Below, piece after piece: positions 1-8,564 of a stretch of 64,000 nt of DNA. The position numbers were made by a program, and so were the translations under genes. The DNA comes from Paludibacteraceae bacterium (lineage in GTDB: Bacteria; Bacteroidota; Bacteroidia; Bacteroidales; Paludibacteraceae): positions 186,001-250,000 of the forward strand of contig JAILLP010000004.1 in assembly GCA_024693065.1 (NCBI GenBank), in the 5' to 3' direction. Every line of letters starts with the position of its first letter. Within the stretch, counting starts at the first letter, position 1. A model generated the notes under the pieces. It made no database searches and had not been told where the DNA came from. It saw nothing but the letters and a program-made list of their open reading frames with translations.

Positions 1-158
1 CGATTGTGTCGCCCCGATTAAAAGAAAACTCTTACGGGGAGGGGATGTGCGTGTTTGGGGCGGATGTTCGTTTCACTATAGAGATGATGTACACAAGAGA
101 CGATGTACACATTGTCTCCACCGCCAACGAATTTGCATCCATTGTCCGTGCGGATATT

Positions 159-260
159 GAGGCGGGGTGTTAATTGTCCGCCCTGGAAGGGCATATCATT
201 ACCTAGCCCAGGGCAACGCCCTGGGGAAAATGTGAGGAGGTTAAATACGCCCTGAAGGGG
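159..260. repeat. Intergenic palindromic repeat block, copy 1
   Basis: The stretch holds the short palindromic words 'cgccctggaagggc', 'cccagggcaacgccctggg' and 'cgccctgaaggggc', which recur in the same order near 6.15, 8.4 and 13.35 kb and in reverse orientation near 7.0 and 11.8 kb. Elements like this are scattered between genes in Bacteroidota genomes; their function is not known to me. To its left (1-158) I see no gene, only a pair of direct 'gatgtacaca' words at about 86-110 and A/T-poor sequence. Confidence 0.7.
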
Positions 261-299
261 CAAAAGGATGTGGATGGTTGGTTGTTGTGCCCCGATTTG

Positions 300-549
300 G
301 CGTTTCTCCTGCTTTGCCCAGAAATCCTCGCCACTCTGCATGAATTTCAGGTCTTTCTGCACCGTCCGCCTGATCAATGGATAGAAGTCACCTCACCAAC
401 ATCCTGTTCACTTCCTCCACCAGGTCCTCGAGGTGGTAGTAGCGCACCCTGTCGCGCAGACAGCAATCCTGCATCAGATACTGCGACCGCTCTATCACCG
501 TTGGTAATGCCGTCCTGCTCCTGTGCTTCTTCTCAGTTTCTGTTATCAC
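300..549 (-). pseudogene. Remnant of a WYL-type transcriptional regulator (N-terminal HTH only)
   Basis: Reading leftwards, a GTG at 549-547 overlaps the TGA stop of the STAND gene and opens a 53-codon frame (to 388). It contains YLMQDCCLRDRVRYYHLEDL followed by VEEVNRML. The homology seems to continue in a second frame from about 377 to 300 as IRRTVQKDLKFMQSGEDF. Together these resemble the N-terminal winged helix of Bacteroidota WYL-domain regulators ('...LRNR.R.Y.LEDLIEEVN...SRRTIQKDLKFM'). A stop at 388-390 and a frame change split it. The rest of the protein, including the WYL domain, is absent, and the sequence runs into an intergenic repeat. WYL regulators often accompany defence genes, which fits the neighbour. 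Family assignment is from motif memory and is moderate. Confidence 0.55.
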
Positions 550-3500
550 CGCAGCTTCGCTTCATCGTAATCCAAATACCTCCCTTCCACTTTCGGTACC
601 ATATTTTGGAAAAATCTTGTCCATAGTTTGTTGGCTGATGCAATGTCATCGTCGTTCAGCTCGCTTACCTCTGTTATTCTGTTACCCATCGTACTCACCG
701 ATGCCATCCGCAATCCCACGGCTTCATCGCTTTCCGTATCCTGCAACACCCACCAGCGGTCATGGAAAGGAGCATTCCTTTTGTCTTGCCTATAGCAGCA
801 TGACTTCACTTCAATACGACCAAGTAATTCAGACGCCCATCGGTTCCATCCATTTTGGAAGACATCATCCAGCGACTCGTTCTTATGTGCATCCACATCC
901 TTGCAGGTCAGTATCGAACAGTTCAACCCATTGTTCACATCCATCAGCTTCTTTACAATATAAAGGTCTTCTGCATGGAAATATGGATCTATAATATGCA
1001 GCACGTCGTATGGATGATTCTTGTACCAGTCCAAAATCCTCTCTACCCACTTGTCTTTCTCTCCGATATGCACAAAGTCGCCGTTCTCATCCCTGCGCTC
1101 GCTCATAATGCGATCCACCCGTTCCAGTTTCTCCTTCGTGCCACTGGCAATGGCAAGAACGATTTTCAGATTATCGATGATGGCCTGATGCATATCCCTC
1201 AGCAATGTGTGGTACTTCTTGTTGGCTTGATTCTTCTTGTACAGATTTTCCATGAAGTACAGCACCGCATCTTGCGTGTCGGTGATAGGATGAAGGTACA
1301 CCTGCTTCAACACATTCTGCGTTGTGTCAAAATCCCTTGCTATCGTTTTATTCTTCACCAGATACTCCATCTGTTTTTCGAAAAACCTCACCTGCTCATC
1401 ATTGTTTAGGAGCGACACCTGCACAAGGTCGTTCTTTGCCGCCTCAATCTTCCGGTTCGACTGCATACGCAGTCTCAGTCGTTTCTTGTATTGCATGCGA
1501 GCAGGGTCATCGTCCACCATCTCCAACATTGTGTCTGCCAACTGCTCATCGTGGTCTCTCACCAAGTCCAGCATCCGCTGATAGTCGCTGTATGACCCAT
1601 TGCCGTCGCTCTTAAGAGAGTCCATCACCTTCTTGCCAATCTCCTTTACTTTCGATTTCGCTGCCACAAACGAGTCTTGCATACACAGCGCAAATCGGTT
1701 GAACTTGTCAAACGTATAGTCGATGCCCTCCGTCTTCTGCACGGCCAGCTCAATAAATTCACTCTTTTGAGCTGTGTTTGACATATAGCAGGCCACATGA
1801 GCATACAGGAAGGCCTGGTCGGCTCGGTTTCCAATGGCTTCTATCTCTTGTTTAAGCTGATCGGCATCCAGTTTACCACCCGGTTTCGAGCCGTCTATCA
1901 TCGCCACACACGCAATCTTGTATCCGTTGTGCTGTATGCTACCCGCCATTGGCAGCTGGTCATTCACCACATCTGCCATCTCACTCCACAACGCACGCTG
2001 CATCTCCCTTGTCAGTTTATTGCCTAGATTCTGCTTGATGGCCTTGGTCATCGTATCGGTTATGGTAAAGATGAACCCGTCATCTTTCGTGTGCCGCATC
2101 AGGTCAAGCAACTTGTCGTAGTCGCTCTTCTCCAGAGACACCTGCACTTCTATCTCGCTGTTGCCAGTATATTCCGAGTAGGGATACTTCGTCTGGATAT
2201 ATCGCGCCACGTGTTCAATGCATGCATTCCAAAGGCAGTCGTCAAATTTCTTCAAACGGTCATAGAAGAGAGCTTCCGAATTTAGGTACATTGCTGGGGC
2301 TATGTGATACAGCATCCGCTTCTGGTCCCAGTCCGAAAAAAACTTTTCCGAAGCCTTGGACACGAACCGGTTCATGATGCTGTTGAATCGCTCAATGTCA
2401 TTCACTCCGTAGAACTCCAGAGCCACCCGCGACCACAGGATGATACTGTCCACATCGTTGCCGTCGTAGTCCATCAGTTTCTTAAACTCCTCAATATCCT
2501 CGTCCTTACACAGTCCTGAGCGAATTAGGATGCCCAGCGAGTGAGCATAGAGACCGAAGCTCATGTTATATGCCGTCAGGCACGACACCGACGAGAGCCA
2601 TTGGTTCTTTCTCACGTCAGCTGCCTTGGCGGCATATTCATTGGCCTCGTTCTTCATCGAGATTTTCGACAGAACCTTTGCTATCTGGTAGCCCGTATCC
2701 ACCTTCATCGAAGGCACGCTGATCTGGTTCCAAGCCCACTCCAGGTCGGCCTTCACCGTCGCCTTAAACCCATTCATGTTATCTGCGTCCGCCGTATCCT
2801 CTTCCATGTCTGTTTCAGCATAGTATTTGCTCAGCCATACATACAGCATCGAGAATAAGTAGCACATCACGTCGGCCTTCTCCACCTGCTTCAGCATCGG
2901 ATAGTGTTTGTACACATTCTTCAGCAGGCTCTTGTCGCCGTCCTTTACCTCTGTCACTTTGTTGACCAGTTCAAGCACAGGCTTATACCTATCGGTCGTG
3001 TCGTAGGATATCTGGTTGAACAGTCGGACGAAGTAGTTCCAGTCTATACGCTTCACGTCCTTCTGCCACACATACTCCAGCGCTGCCCGCAAGTAGGCTC
3101 GCGACTGTCGCTCGGCCGTGTTCATCTTCGCTATCACATCCTTCACGAAGTCCTCCTCGGTACACACTAACGCGGCAATAGGCCCTTCCACCACTTTCAG
3201 GTGGTAGGCCGAGTTCCCCAGTACTTCGAAGATGTCTTTGAGAATGTCTTCTTTGAGTTCGCGACCACTCATCACCCAATTCTCAATCTTGTCGCCCAAA
3301 TTCTCGTAATTGCGCAGCAATAATGCCTTGCAATGGGCTTGCAGAGCTTTGTCCTTCAATTCGTCAATCTCAAGATACAGGTTCTCCATGCGATTCTTGG
3401 CATCAGCCTCGTCTATCTTCATCAGTGCCGCCACCACTTGTATCTGCAACTTCACATACTCCACCGTCGGGAATTTGATGGTTGCAACCACAGCATCAAT

Positions 3501-5504
3501 CAGGCTCACCACCTTCTGCACTTGCTCCTCGTTCATCTTTGGAAGCGGCTTGCAATACATCTTCAGCAGTGTCACCTTCGGCATCATCGTCAACGAGGTG
3601 TCTATCACTAGCCGCACAGCATACTCCACGGCTTCGCCGATGTCGTCGAGGTCCTTATGGTCGGGAATCCAGAAGCGCAGGAAGTAGAGTTGACTGCTGG
3701 CGGGCAGTTCCTTCATCTTAGCCACCACCTGCGCCGCCGTGCTCTCTTTCATGATGGTTCGCATCACTGAAGCCATCTTCCTCAAGCCGTCATCTTCTAT
3801 CTTCGAGTTGGCGATGTCGGCTCTCTGCGTAATATTATCGTCAGCCTTCCCCTCGTTGTTGAACGAGATACTGATGGCGGTGTAAAGGCGGTCTATCTGC
3901 TGCCTGTCCTTTGTCACCTTAGCCACACGATCGATGATTTCAAGTGCCTTTTCCATCTTCACTGGTAACATCAGCTTGGCCAGTTCCAGAGCCTTGTCGG
4001 GGATGTATTCAAAGTTGATAGTGGTCGTCAGCACATCAATCTGCTGGTCTATCTCCTCGCGCATCGACTCGCTCAGGTGTTGACCATACTGGGCTATGAT
4101 GAGCAGGCATTTCAGCCGCTCCTCCATTAGGAATACGCTCTGCGTCAGCCCGTAAGCCTTTTTGTCATCGCCAATAGCAATCAGAGCCTCTATCTCGGTG
4201 TCGCTTAACGCGTTCTTTTCCAATTCGCGGCTCACGCTACGGTTGATCGCAAAGCGGAAGTAGGCTGCGGCCTGTGTCTCAAAGTCGGTACATGCATTGT
4301 AACCGTACTCACACTGGGCATTCAGCGCTGCCTGGCTCTGCTGCGCCACCAAATAGTGCTGCACATTCTCTCTGGTCAGGTAGTCCACCAACTGCTTGTT
4401 ATCCTTCACGTGCTTATAAAGAGCAGGAAGATAGACAAACTGTTCACCCATGTCCGTGCTTTTCTCTATCACGTCTATCAGCAACAGCTCTATGTCATTC
4501 TTCAGTCCGCTCATCCTCTCACGCAGATACTTCCTGAAATCGTCGCTCTTCAGTTCTATCGTACTCTCGTCTGTCTCACCCACATAGTCGCCGCACAATG
4601 CCAACAGGCCATTCACATCCTCATTGCTCAGGTTAAGCGTCTTCCTGACCATCTGGCGATTCATTGGTATCTCAGAGAATGCCAGCAGAGCCATCAGTTG
4701 CTGCACATTTCCCTCCTGCGCCTCTATCCACTCATAGTCTTCGGCATAGAAGTCGTCCACACCATACCGGTAGAAGTCGCGTATCTTCTGCACGCCGTAT
4801 TTCTGCAAATTCTCCGTCAAAATAGTCAACAGCCTGGCATTGCCCTTCTTGCTGAGATCATAGAAGATGGATATATCCTCCGCCTCCATGTAGGGGGCAA
4901 CACCCCGCAGATAGCCATCTACGTCGTTTTCTTGAAATTTGAGCAACTCGTTGGTCTGCTTGAGTACAGTCCCCTCCGGCAGCAGTTGTTTAAGGTTTTG
5001 GACATCGCCGGAAAAGATGAAGCGGGCATTCGACACACTGAACAGCGGTGCCAGAACGCTCTTGATGCCATCCACGAACACAACAGGCAGGTTGTCGAAG
5101 CCGTCAAACACGAAGTAAAAATGGCGGTTCTTGCCTCGTGTCATCTTGTTCAGCCGGTACACCCATGTTGTCAGATTCTTCTCGTTATCGTCGTCCTCAA
5201 TGTTTGCGTTAGCCTGCTCCAACTGGTTTTGCAGGCTGCTCACTATGGCTTTCGGATTCAGCAGGTAGCGACTCCAGCCGTTGTTGAAGTACGAGGCACA
5301 ATGGCTCCCATGCCGTTTGGCAAACAGGGCCAACGTCGTTGTCACACCTACACCCTCCTCACCCTGCACACAGAGCACCCTGTTCTCTTCCAGCTGCCCC
5401 TCTAGGAATTCCAGATACTGATCACGCGAGATGAGCCGTTCTCTGAGGTGTGGTTTCGTCTCGCTGCGACAGAACATATTCATTATCTTTGCTTCATTAT
5501 TCAT
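546..5504 (-). CDS. Giant STAND-like P-loop NTPase with C-terminal PLD-like domain (candidate antiviral/defence protein)
   Basis: 1652 residues, no signal peptide. An N-terminal P-loop module lies at about residues 20-250. The Walker A position reads GEEGVGVTT (48-56), with Val54 where the invariant Lys is expected. Walker B is well formed (HFYFVFDGFDNLP, D134/D137), and a sensor-like strand ARFIFSGD follows near 176. About 1200 residues of helical, repeat-like sequence (TPR/HEAT type) come next. At the C-terminus, IIDPYF (D1506) and FHDRWWVLQD (H1581, R1583, D1589) resemble a phospholipase-D/HKD-type domain of defence proteins. The order NTPase, long helical sensor, nuclease/lipase-like effector is that of STAND immune receptors, with the effector at the C-terminus. 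No TAnnTTTG promoter is visible directly upstream; transcription may come from the promoter of the broken LRR gene. The defence role is inference. Confidence 0.6.
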   Translation of the reverse strand: MNNEAKIMNMFCRSETKPHLRERLISRDQYLEFLEGQLEENRVLCVQGEEGVGVTTTLALFAKRHGSHCASYFNNGWSRYLLNPKAIVSSLQNQLEQANANIEDDDNEKNLTTWVYRLNKMTRGKNRHFYFVFDGFDNLPVVFVDGIKSVLAPLFSVSNARFIFSGDVQNLKQLLPEGTVLKQTNELLKFQENDVDGYLRGVAPYMEAEDISIFYDLSKKGNARLLTILTENLQKYGVQKIRDFYRYGVDDFYAEDYEWIEAQEGNVQQLMALLAFSEIPMNRQMVRKTLNLSNEDVNGLLALCGDYVGETDESTIELKSDDFRKYLRERMSGLKNDIELLLIDVIEKSTDMGEQFVYLPALYKHVKDNKQLVDYLTRENVQHYLVAQQSQAALNAQCEYGYNACTDFETQAAAYFRFAINRSVSRELEKNALSDTEIEALIAIGDDKKAYGLTQSVFLMEERLKCLLIIAQYGQHLSESMREEIDQQIDVLTTTINFEYIPDKALELAKLMLPVKMEKALEIIDRVAKVTKDRQQIDRLYTAISISFNNEGKADDNITQRADIANSKIEDDGLRKMASVMRTIMKESTAAQVVAKMKELPASSQLYFLRFWIPDHKDLDDIGEAVEYAVRLVIDTSLTMMPKVTLLKMYCKPLPKMNEEQVQKVVSLIDAVVATIKFPTVEYVKLQIQVVAALMKIDEADAKNRMENLYLEIDELKDKALQAHCKALLLRNYENLGDKIENWVMSGRELKEDILKDIFEVLGNSAYHLKVVEGPIAALVCTEEDFVKDVIAKMNTAERQSRAYLRAALEYVWQKDVKRIDWNYFVRLFNQISYDTTDRYKPVLELVNKVTEVKDGDKSLLKNVYKHYPMLKQVEKADVMCYLFSMLYVWLSKYYAETDMEEDTADADNMNGFKATVKADLEWAWNQISVPSMKVDTGYQIAKVLSKISMKNEANEYAAKAADVRKNQWLSSVSCLTAYNMSFGLYAHSLGILIRSGLCKDEDIEEFKKLMDYDGNDVDSIILWSRVALEFYGVNDIERFNSIMNRFVSKASEKFFSDWDQKRMLYHIAPAMYLNSEALFYDRLKKFDDCLWNACIEHVARYIQTKYPYSEYTGNSEIEVQVSLEKSDYDKLLDLMRHTKDDGFIFTITDTMTKAIKQNLGNKLTREMQRALWSEMADVVNDQLPMAGSIQHNGYKIACVAMIDGSKPGGKLDADQLKQEIEAIGNRADQAFLYAHVACYMSNTAQKSEFIELAVQKTEGIDYTFDKFNRFALCMQDSFVAAKSKVKEIGKKVMDSLKSDGNGSYSDYQRMLDLVRDHDEQLADTMLEMVDDDPARMQYKKRLRLRMQSNRKIEAAKNDLVQVSLLNNDEQVRFFEKQMEYLVKNKTIARDFDTTQNVLKQVYLHPITDTQDAVLYFMENLYKKNQANKKYHTLLRDMHQAIIDNLKIVLAIASGTKEKLERVDRIMSERRDENGDFVHIGEKDKWVERILDWYKNHPYDVLHIIDPYFHAEDLYIVKKLMDVNNGLNCSILTCKDVDAHKNESLDDVFQNGWNRWASELLGRIEVKSCCYRQDKRNAPFHDRWWVLQDTESDEAVGLRMASVSTMGNRITEVSELNDDDIASANKLWTRFFQNMVPKVEGRYLDYDEAKLR

Positions 5505-5528
5505 TCTTACGGTATTATTATTAGGTTC

Positions 5529-5866
5529 TTATGTCGGAATCGTAACGGAAGTCATATTTGTGCAACCTTCAAAAGCTTGATATTCATGGTTTTAACAGAA
5601 CTTGGAATCACAACGGATTTTATTTCTGTATGATTGAAGTATGCCTGGGGATAGATGCTTGTGACGTTGTATTCAATTCCTTCATATTCTACTTTTTCGG
5701 GTATGACAATCTCTTCCAAATCAATAGAGTTTGAAAATACGGATACGTTTTTTTGAATGGAGTCTGTCTCGAAATAACGATAGTCTCCAATCGTAAAATA
5801 CTTATCCGCCATTGTAGGCATAGCCATGAAGCATAGGCATGCCAGCCAGCAGAATAGGTGGCGCAT
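5529..5866 (-). pseudogene. Truncated, frameshifted BspA-type leucine-rich-repeat protein
   Basis: The preferred start at 5866 gives a signal peptide (MRHLFCWLACLCFMAMPTMA); a longer start at 5926 is possible. The mature part (DKYFTIGDYRYFETDS..., EEIVIPEKVEYEGIEYNVTS, SVVIPSSVKTM) is the usual N-terminus and first LRR_5 repeats of BspA-like surface proteins. The reading frame stops at 5552, but a shift by one base near 5577 restores the canonical repeat QAFEGCTNMTSVTIPT up to a TAA at 5529-5531. This is therefore a frameshift in a once longer gene. Only two or three of the usual many repeats remain, and the STAND gene begins 25 bp further on, suggesting that the 3' part was lost when that locus arrived. 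Confidence 0.7.
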
Positions 5867-6028
5867 TGCCCTCTTTGTAACTGTATCCTTCCTATCGAAC
5901 CATGTGATCGTGAAAAAATGTCTCATACCATTCGTTTTTTGACAGGCCCTGAATTTTTATCCTTCCCGGCAACCGCTGGAACCTACATGCCCATTGCCGA
6001 AATCCGTCCATATATTGAATCGACTCGA

Positions 6029-6060
6029 CAAATGTATCATTATTTCGATTTGTTTGCAAA
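6029..6060 (-). promoter_or_regulatory. Bacteroidota promoter upstream of the LRR remnant / STAND locus
   Basis: On the minus strand a TTTG (6060-6057), a 20-base spacer and TACATTTG (6036-6029) match the -33/-7 consensus of the phylum exactly. Transcription would start near 6022, giving a leader of 95-155 nt before the LRR remnant. As no other promoter is visible before the STAND gene, it may serve both. The rest of 5867-6171 holds no gene that I can support. Confidence 0.65.
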
Positions 6061-6116
6061 AACTTGTCGCATAAATTTTACTTTACGGCTTAATTGTTGA
6101 TAAATGTGATGGCGTG

Positions 6117-6185
6117 GGAATTTTGAATGGCCATCCGGTTCAATGTCCGCCCCGTAGGGGCAACACATTATCTAGCCCAACGGTT
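6117..6185. repeat. Intergenic palindromic repeat block, copy 2 (degenerate)
   Basis: The words 'gaattttgaatggccatccggttcaatgtccgcccc', 'aggggcaacacattatctagccca' match the block near 8.36-8.43 kb, but the final palindrome is altered. The stop codon and last codons of the neighbouring small membrane protein lie inside it. Confidence 0.6.
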
Positions 6186-6513
6186 CGGCGTCCATCCAGC
6201 CATAGAGGCAGAAACCCAGCATCAAGGCCCCTAGGAAGGGGTATCCCTTGGAGGTGAAGTAGATGGCCAGTAGTTGGATGACAGCGGTCAGTATCAGTTT
6301 CCAGAAGATGGCGCTGTTCTCAGGGTTGCCCGGACCCACTTCCTCCTCCAGCGGGAGGTAGTTGTGGCTTGTCACCCAGACTACGGCGATCAAGCCTACC
6401 GAGCAGAAGAACGATAGCCATGGGTTGCCTATTTTATGGACAACCACGCACAGGCTGACAGCGACAATCAGTAGTAGGATGATGTTTAGCATGCTCTTCT
6501 CATTAAAATCCAT
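6172..6513 (-). CDS. Small integral membrane protein, unknown function
   Basis: 113 residues (or 106 from Met8). Three or four hydrophobic segments: MLNIILLLIVAVSLCVVVHK (8-27), the stretch from PWLSFFCSVGLIAVVWVT, and after an acidic loop (LPLEEEVGPGNPEN) the stretches FWKLILTAVIQLLAIYF and GYPFLGALMLGFCLYGW. I do not recognise a family. The final residues (MDAEPLG) are encoded inside an intergenic repeat, so the original C-terminus may have been replaced. The next gene, 25 bp upstream on the same strand, encodes a protein of similar size and layout, so the two may be distant paralogues expressed together. Confidence 0.55.
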   Translation of the reverse strand: MDFNEKSMLNIILLLIVAVSLCVVVHKIGNPWLSFFCSVGLIAVVWVTSHNYLPLEEEVGPGNPENSAIFWKLILTAVIQLLAIYFTSKGYPFLGALMLGFCLYGWMDAEPLG

Positions 6514-6538
6514 TACTATAGGGGATTGGATGGTGGGG

Positions 6539-6898
6539 TTATAACTTCGTCCAGATGAGCCGTTTGGCGAAGTAGAGGATGAGCAGGATCATGGTGACCC
6601 GCAAAACAGCGTCGGGCTCGTTGTTCCTCATGCAGATGTAGAAGACGATCGTCAGCACAATCGCCTTGACGATGCTGAAGATCGCATCGAAACCAGCCGC
6701 CATGCCGTCGCCCGCCGGGTCGCTATTATAATCCCGAGGGGTTATTGTCAGCCAGACGAATACGCTTACACCGAGCACCAATGCGCCTGCGAGGGGACTC
6801 CACCTCGACGCGAAATAGACGGCGGTCAACAATAGGAGGCCGATGACTATTAATATCAGATATACTATTATGTTTTCTTTTGTGCTTTTTGAACTCAT
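6539..6898 (-). CDS. Small integral membrane protein, unknown function
   Basis: 119 residues from MSSKSTKENI; a longer frame starts at 6925, but its first nine codons are the repeated 'aaatcgtaaat' intergenic words, so I prefer 6898. Hydrophobic segments: VYLILIVIGLLLLTAVYFAS, PLAGALVLGVSVFVWLTI, FDAIFSIVKAIVLTIVFYIC and LRVTMILLILYFAKRLIW, separated by a short polar loop (TPRDYNSDPAGDG). The pattern 'P-hhG-A-hhhG' in the second segment resembles that of its downstream neighbour (YPFLGALMLGFCLYGW), suggesting shared ancestry. Function unknown. Confidence 0.55.
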   Translation of the reverse strand: MSSKSTKENIIVYLILIVIGLLLLTAVYFASRWSPLAGALVLGVSVFVWLTITPRDYNSDPAGDGMAAGFDAIFSIVKAIVLTIVFYICMRNNEPDAVLRVTMILLILYFAKRLIWTKL

Positions 6899-6904
6899 TA
6901 TAAA

Positions 6905-7098
6905 TCGTAAATTGTAAATCGTCAAATCGTCAAATCGTAAATCTGTTTCGGCCTTTCAGGCCTATAATGCACCGCTTCCGATTAATTTCCTAACCCAGGG
7001 CGTTGCCTTGGGCTATATTTGTTTTGGCCTTTCAGACCTATGCACACAACCCCCTCGATGAACGCATAATTCATAATTCTTAACTCTTAATTCTTAAT
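6905..7098. repeat. Duplicated intergenic block (reverse orientation), downstream flank of a 26-residue-repeat gene
   Basis: This block (words 'aatctgtttcggcctttcaggc', 'cccagggcgttgccttggg', 'ggcctttcagacctatgc', 'cccctcgatgaacgcataa', then 'aattcttaattctt' runs) is nearly identical to 11718-11897 and contains the same palindromes as copies 1, 4 and 6 in inverse orientation. It continues into the 3' end of the adjacent gene, so block and gene were copied together. Confidence 0.8.
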
Positions 7099-8253
7099 TA
7101 CCTTCCATCCTTCCGGTATCCAGCTCTCCCCGGACTTCTTCGGCAACTCTCTCGGGCAGATGAAGGTGCCGTTAGGGGCGACGCCGGAGAGCCAGTTGCG
7201 GGTGCTCGAACTGGATTCCCCATCTATTCTATGCTCCTCTTCCCTCTCTATGACTTCAAATCTATACTCCTCGTTCCACTTTGTGAACCCCACATTGATT
7301 TCGACGAGGTTAGTGCACCCACTGAACATTTCTGTGTAGCACTCAGTTGCCAGTTTTTTTGCGGGTAGTTGCGGCGCCTGCGTGAGGTTGGTGCACCCTT
7401 TGAACATTTCTGTGTAGCACTCAGTTGCCAGTTTTTCTGCGGGTAGTTGCGGCGCCTGTGTGAGGTTGGTGCACCCGCTGAACATTCTGTCGTAGCAGTT
7501 CTTAGCCAATGCTCTGGCGGGTAATTCAGGGGCTTTTGTTAAGTTGGTACACTCTGTGAACATGTATGCGTAGCAATGGCCTGCCAGTGTTGTGGCGGGT
7601 AGTTTAGGGGCTTGTGCGAGGCTGGTGCATCCCCAGAACATTCCGAAGTAGCACCCCTTTGTCAGTTGTGTGGCAGGTAATTCAGGGGCTTTTGTTAAGT
7701 TGGTACACTCTGTGAACATTCCTGAGTAGCAATAGTCTGCCAGTTTTGTGGCGGGTAGCTTAGGCGCTTGTGTGAGGCTTGTACATCCGACGAACATTCC
7801 TCCATAGCAATCCTTTGCCAATGTTGTGGCGGGTAGTTGTGGCGTTTGTGTGAGGCTTTCGCACCTGCTGAATAAATGATAGAAACAATAATCGTTCGGT
7901 ATGACCGTTGTTTCTCCCTTCCCGTCGATGAGGCTCATCACGCTACCGCTGGCGGCGATGCGTCCCGTTATGACGAAACAAGTGTTCTCCCCGTAAGTTT
8001 TTGATATTCCTTGCGGGTTGTATCCTCTGAGCAGGGCTTTCTTCTTGTTGGGTAAGTCGATGAGCGTATTGTTTTTGAGTCTTTCCCACGTTTTCCCGCC
8101 ATCCAAGGAGTATTGCACGTCGGGGTCGTTTCCCCCTACATTATAGATGCCGAATGATGAACTGTCCGCCTTCGCCGTGAAGGTGAGGTAGTTGGCGGCA
8201 TGGAGGGCGCTGGTGGCGCACAAGAAGAGGAGCAATAGGATTTTCTTTATCAT
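7087..8253 (-). CDS. Secreted 26-residue-repeat (BspA/LRR-like) surface protein
   Basis: 388 residues with a signal peptide (MIKKILLLLFLCATSALHAA). After it comes a beta-rich N-terminal domain (YLTFTAKADSSSFGI, VQYSLDGGKTWERL, ALLRGYNPQG, GRIAASGSVMSLIDG). Seven full 26-residue repeats follow, of the form C-T-S/N-L-T-x-A-P-x-L-P-A-x-x-L-A-x-x-C-Y-x-x-M-F-x-G, each with cysteines at positions 1 and 19. A conserved cap ends the protein (WLSGVAPNGTFICP ... WIPEGWKVIKN). Proteins of this build occur on gut Bacteroidota and are usually called BspA-like or '26-residue repeat' surface proteins; the precise function is unknown. Two adjacent repeats (about 7325-7480) are almost identical in DNA, indicating recent expansion. 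Confidence 0.75.
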   Translation of the reverse strand: MIKKILLLLFLCATSALHAANYLTFTAKADSSSFGIYNVGGNDPDVQYSLDGGKTWERLKNNTLIDLPNKKKALLRGYNPQGISKTYGENTCFVITGRIAASGSVMSLIDGKGETTVIPNDYCFYHLFSRCESLTQTPQLPATTLAKDCYGGMFVGCTSLTQAPKLPATKLADYCYSGMFTECTNLTKAPELPATQLTKGCYFGMFWGCTSLAQAPKLPATTLAGHCYAYMFTECTNLTKAPELPARALAKNCYDRMFSGCTNLTQAPQLPAEKLATECYTEMFKGCTNLTQAPQLPAKKLATECYTEMFSGCTNLVEINVGFTKWNEEYRFEVIEREEEHRIDGESSSSTRNWLSGVAPNGTFICPRELPKKSGESWIPEGWKVIKN

Positions 8254-8273
8254 ATGTTCAATTGTTGATTATA

Positions 8274-8281
8274 CAAATATA
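8274..8281 (-). promoter_or_regulatory. -7 promoter element (TATATTTG) of the 388-residue repeat protein
   Basis: TATATTTG lies 20 bp before the start codon. The same element at the same distance precedes the other two genes of this family (11570 and 13225). No good TTTG -33 box is seen. The short leader means that the mRNA would begin almost at the start codon. Confidence 0.55.
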
Positions 8282-8289
8282 ATTTTTTT

Positions 8290-8500
8290 TGCGATAAAAA
8301 TTAATGGGGGGGCATGTGAATTAAGAATTAAGAATTAAGAATTAAGAATTAAGAATTTTGAATGGCCATCCGGTTTATTGTTCGTCCGGTTCAATGTCCG
8401 CCCTGAAAGGGCACAACATTATCTAGCCCAGGGCAACGCCCTGGGGAAATGGCCCGGGGATTAATATGCGCCCTGAAAGGGCAAAACAATTATGTTAGAG
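8290..8500. repeat. Duplicated intergenic block (forward), upstream flank of a 26-residue-repeat gene
   Basis: It starts with a run of 'gaattaa' words in tandem (8317-8356), followed by 'gttcgtccggttcaatgtcc', 'gccctgaaagggcacaacat', 'cccagggcaacgccctggg' and 'gccctgaaagggcaaaacaa'. It matches 13255-13440 almost base for base, apart from a short insertion 'ccatccgg'. The stretch 8500-8564 holds 'gagacgca' palindrome fragments and no gene. Confidence 0.8.
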
Positions 8501-8564
8501 ACGCATGGTCGTCCCATTGTAGAGACGCACGGCCATGAATAATCGGGTTATATTGTTTAATAAA

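Noticed and set aside
18-377. 119-codon frame as a gene of its own
   Set aside because: Its first part continues the WYL-type remnant and the rest translates intergenic repeat; no complete domain is present.
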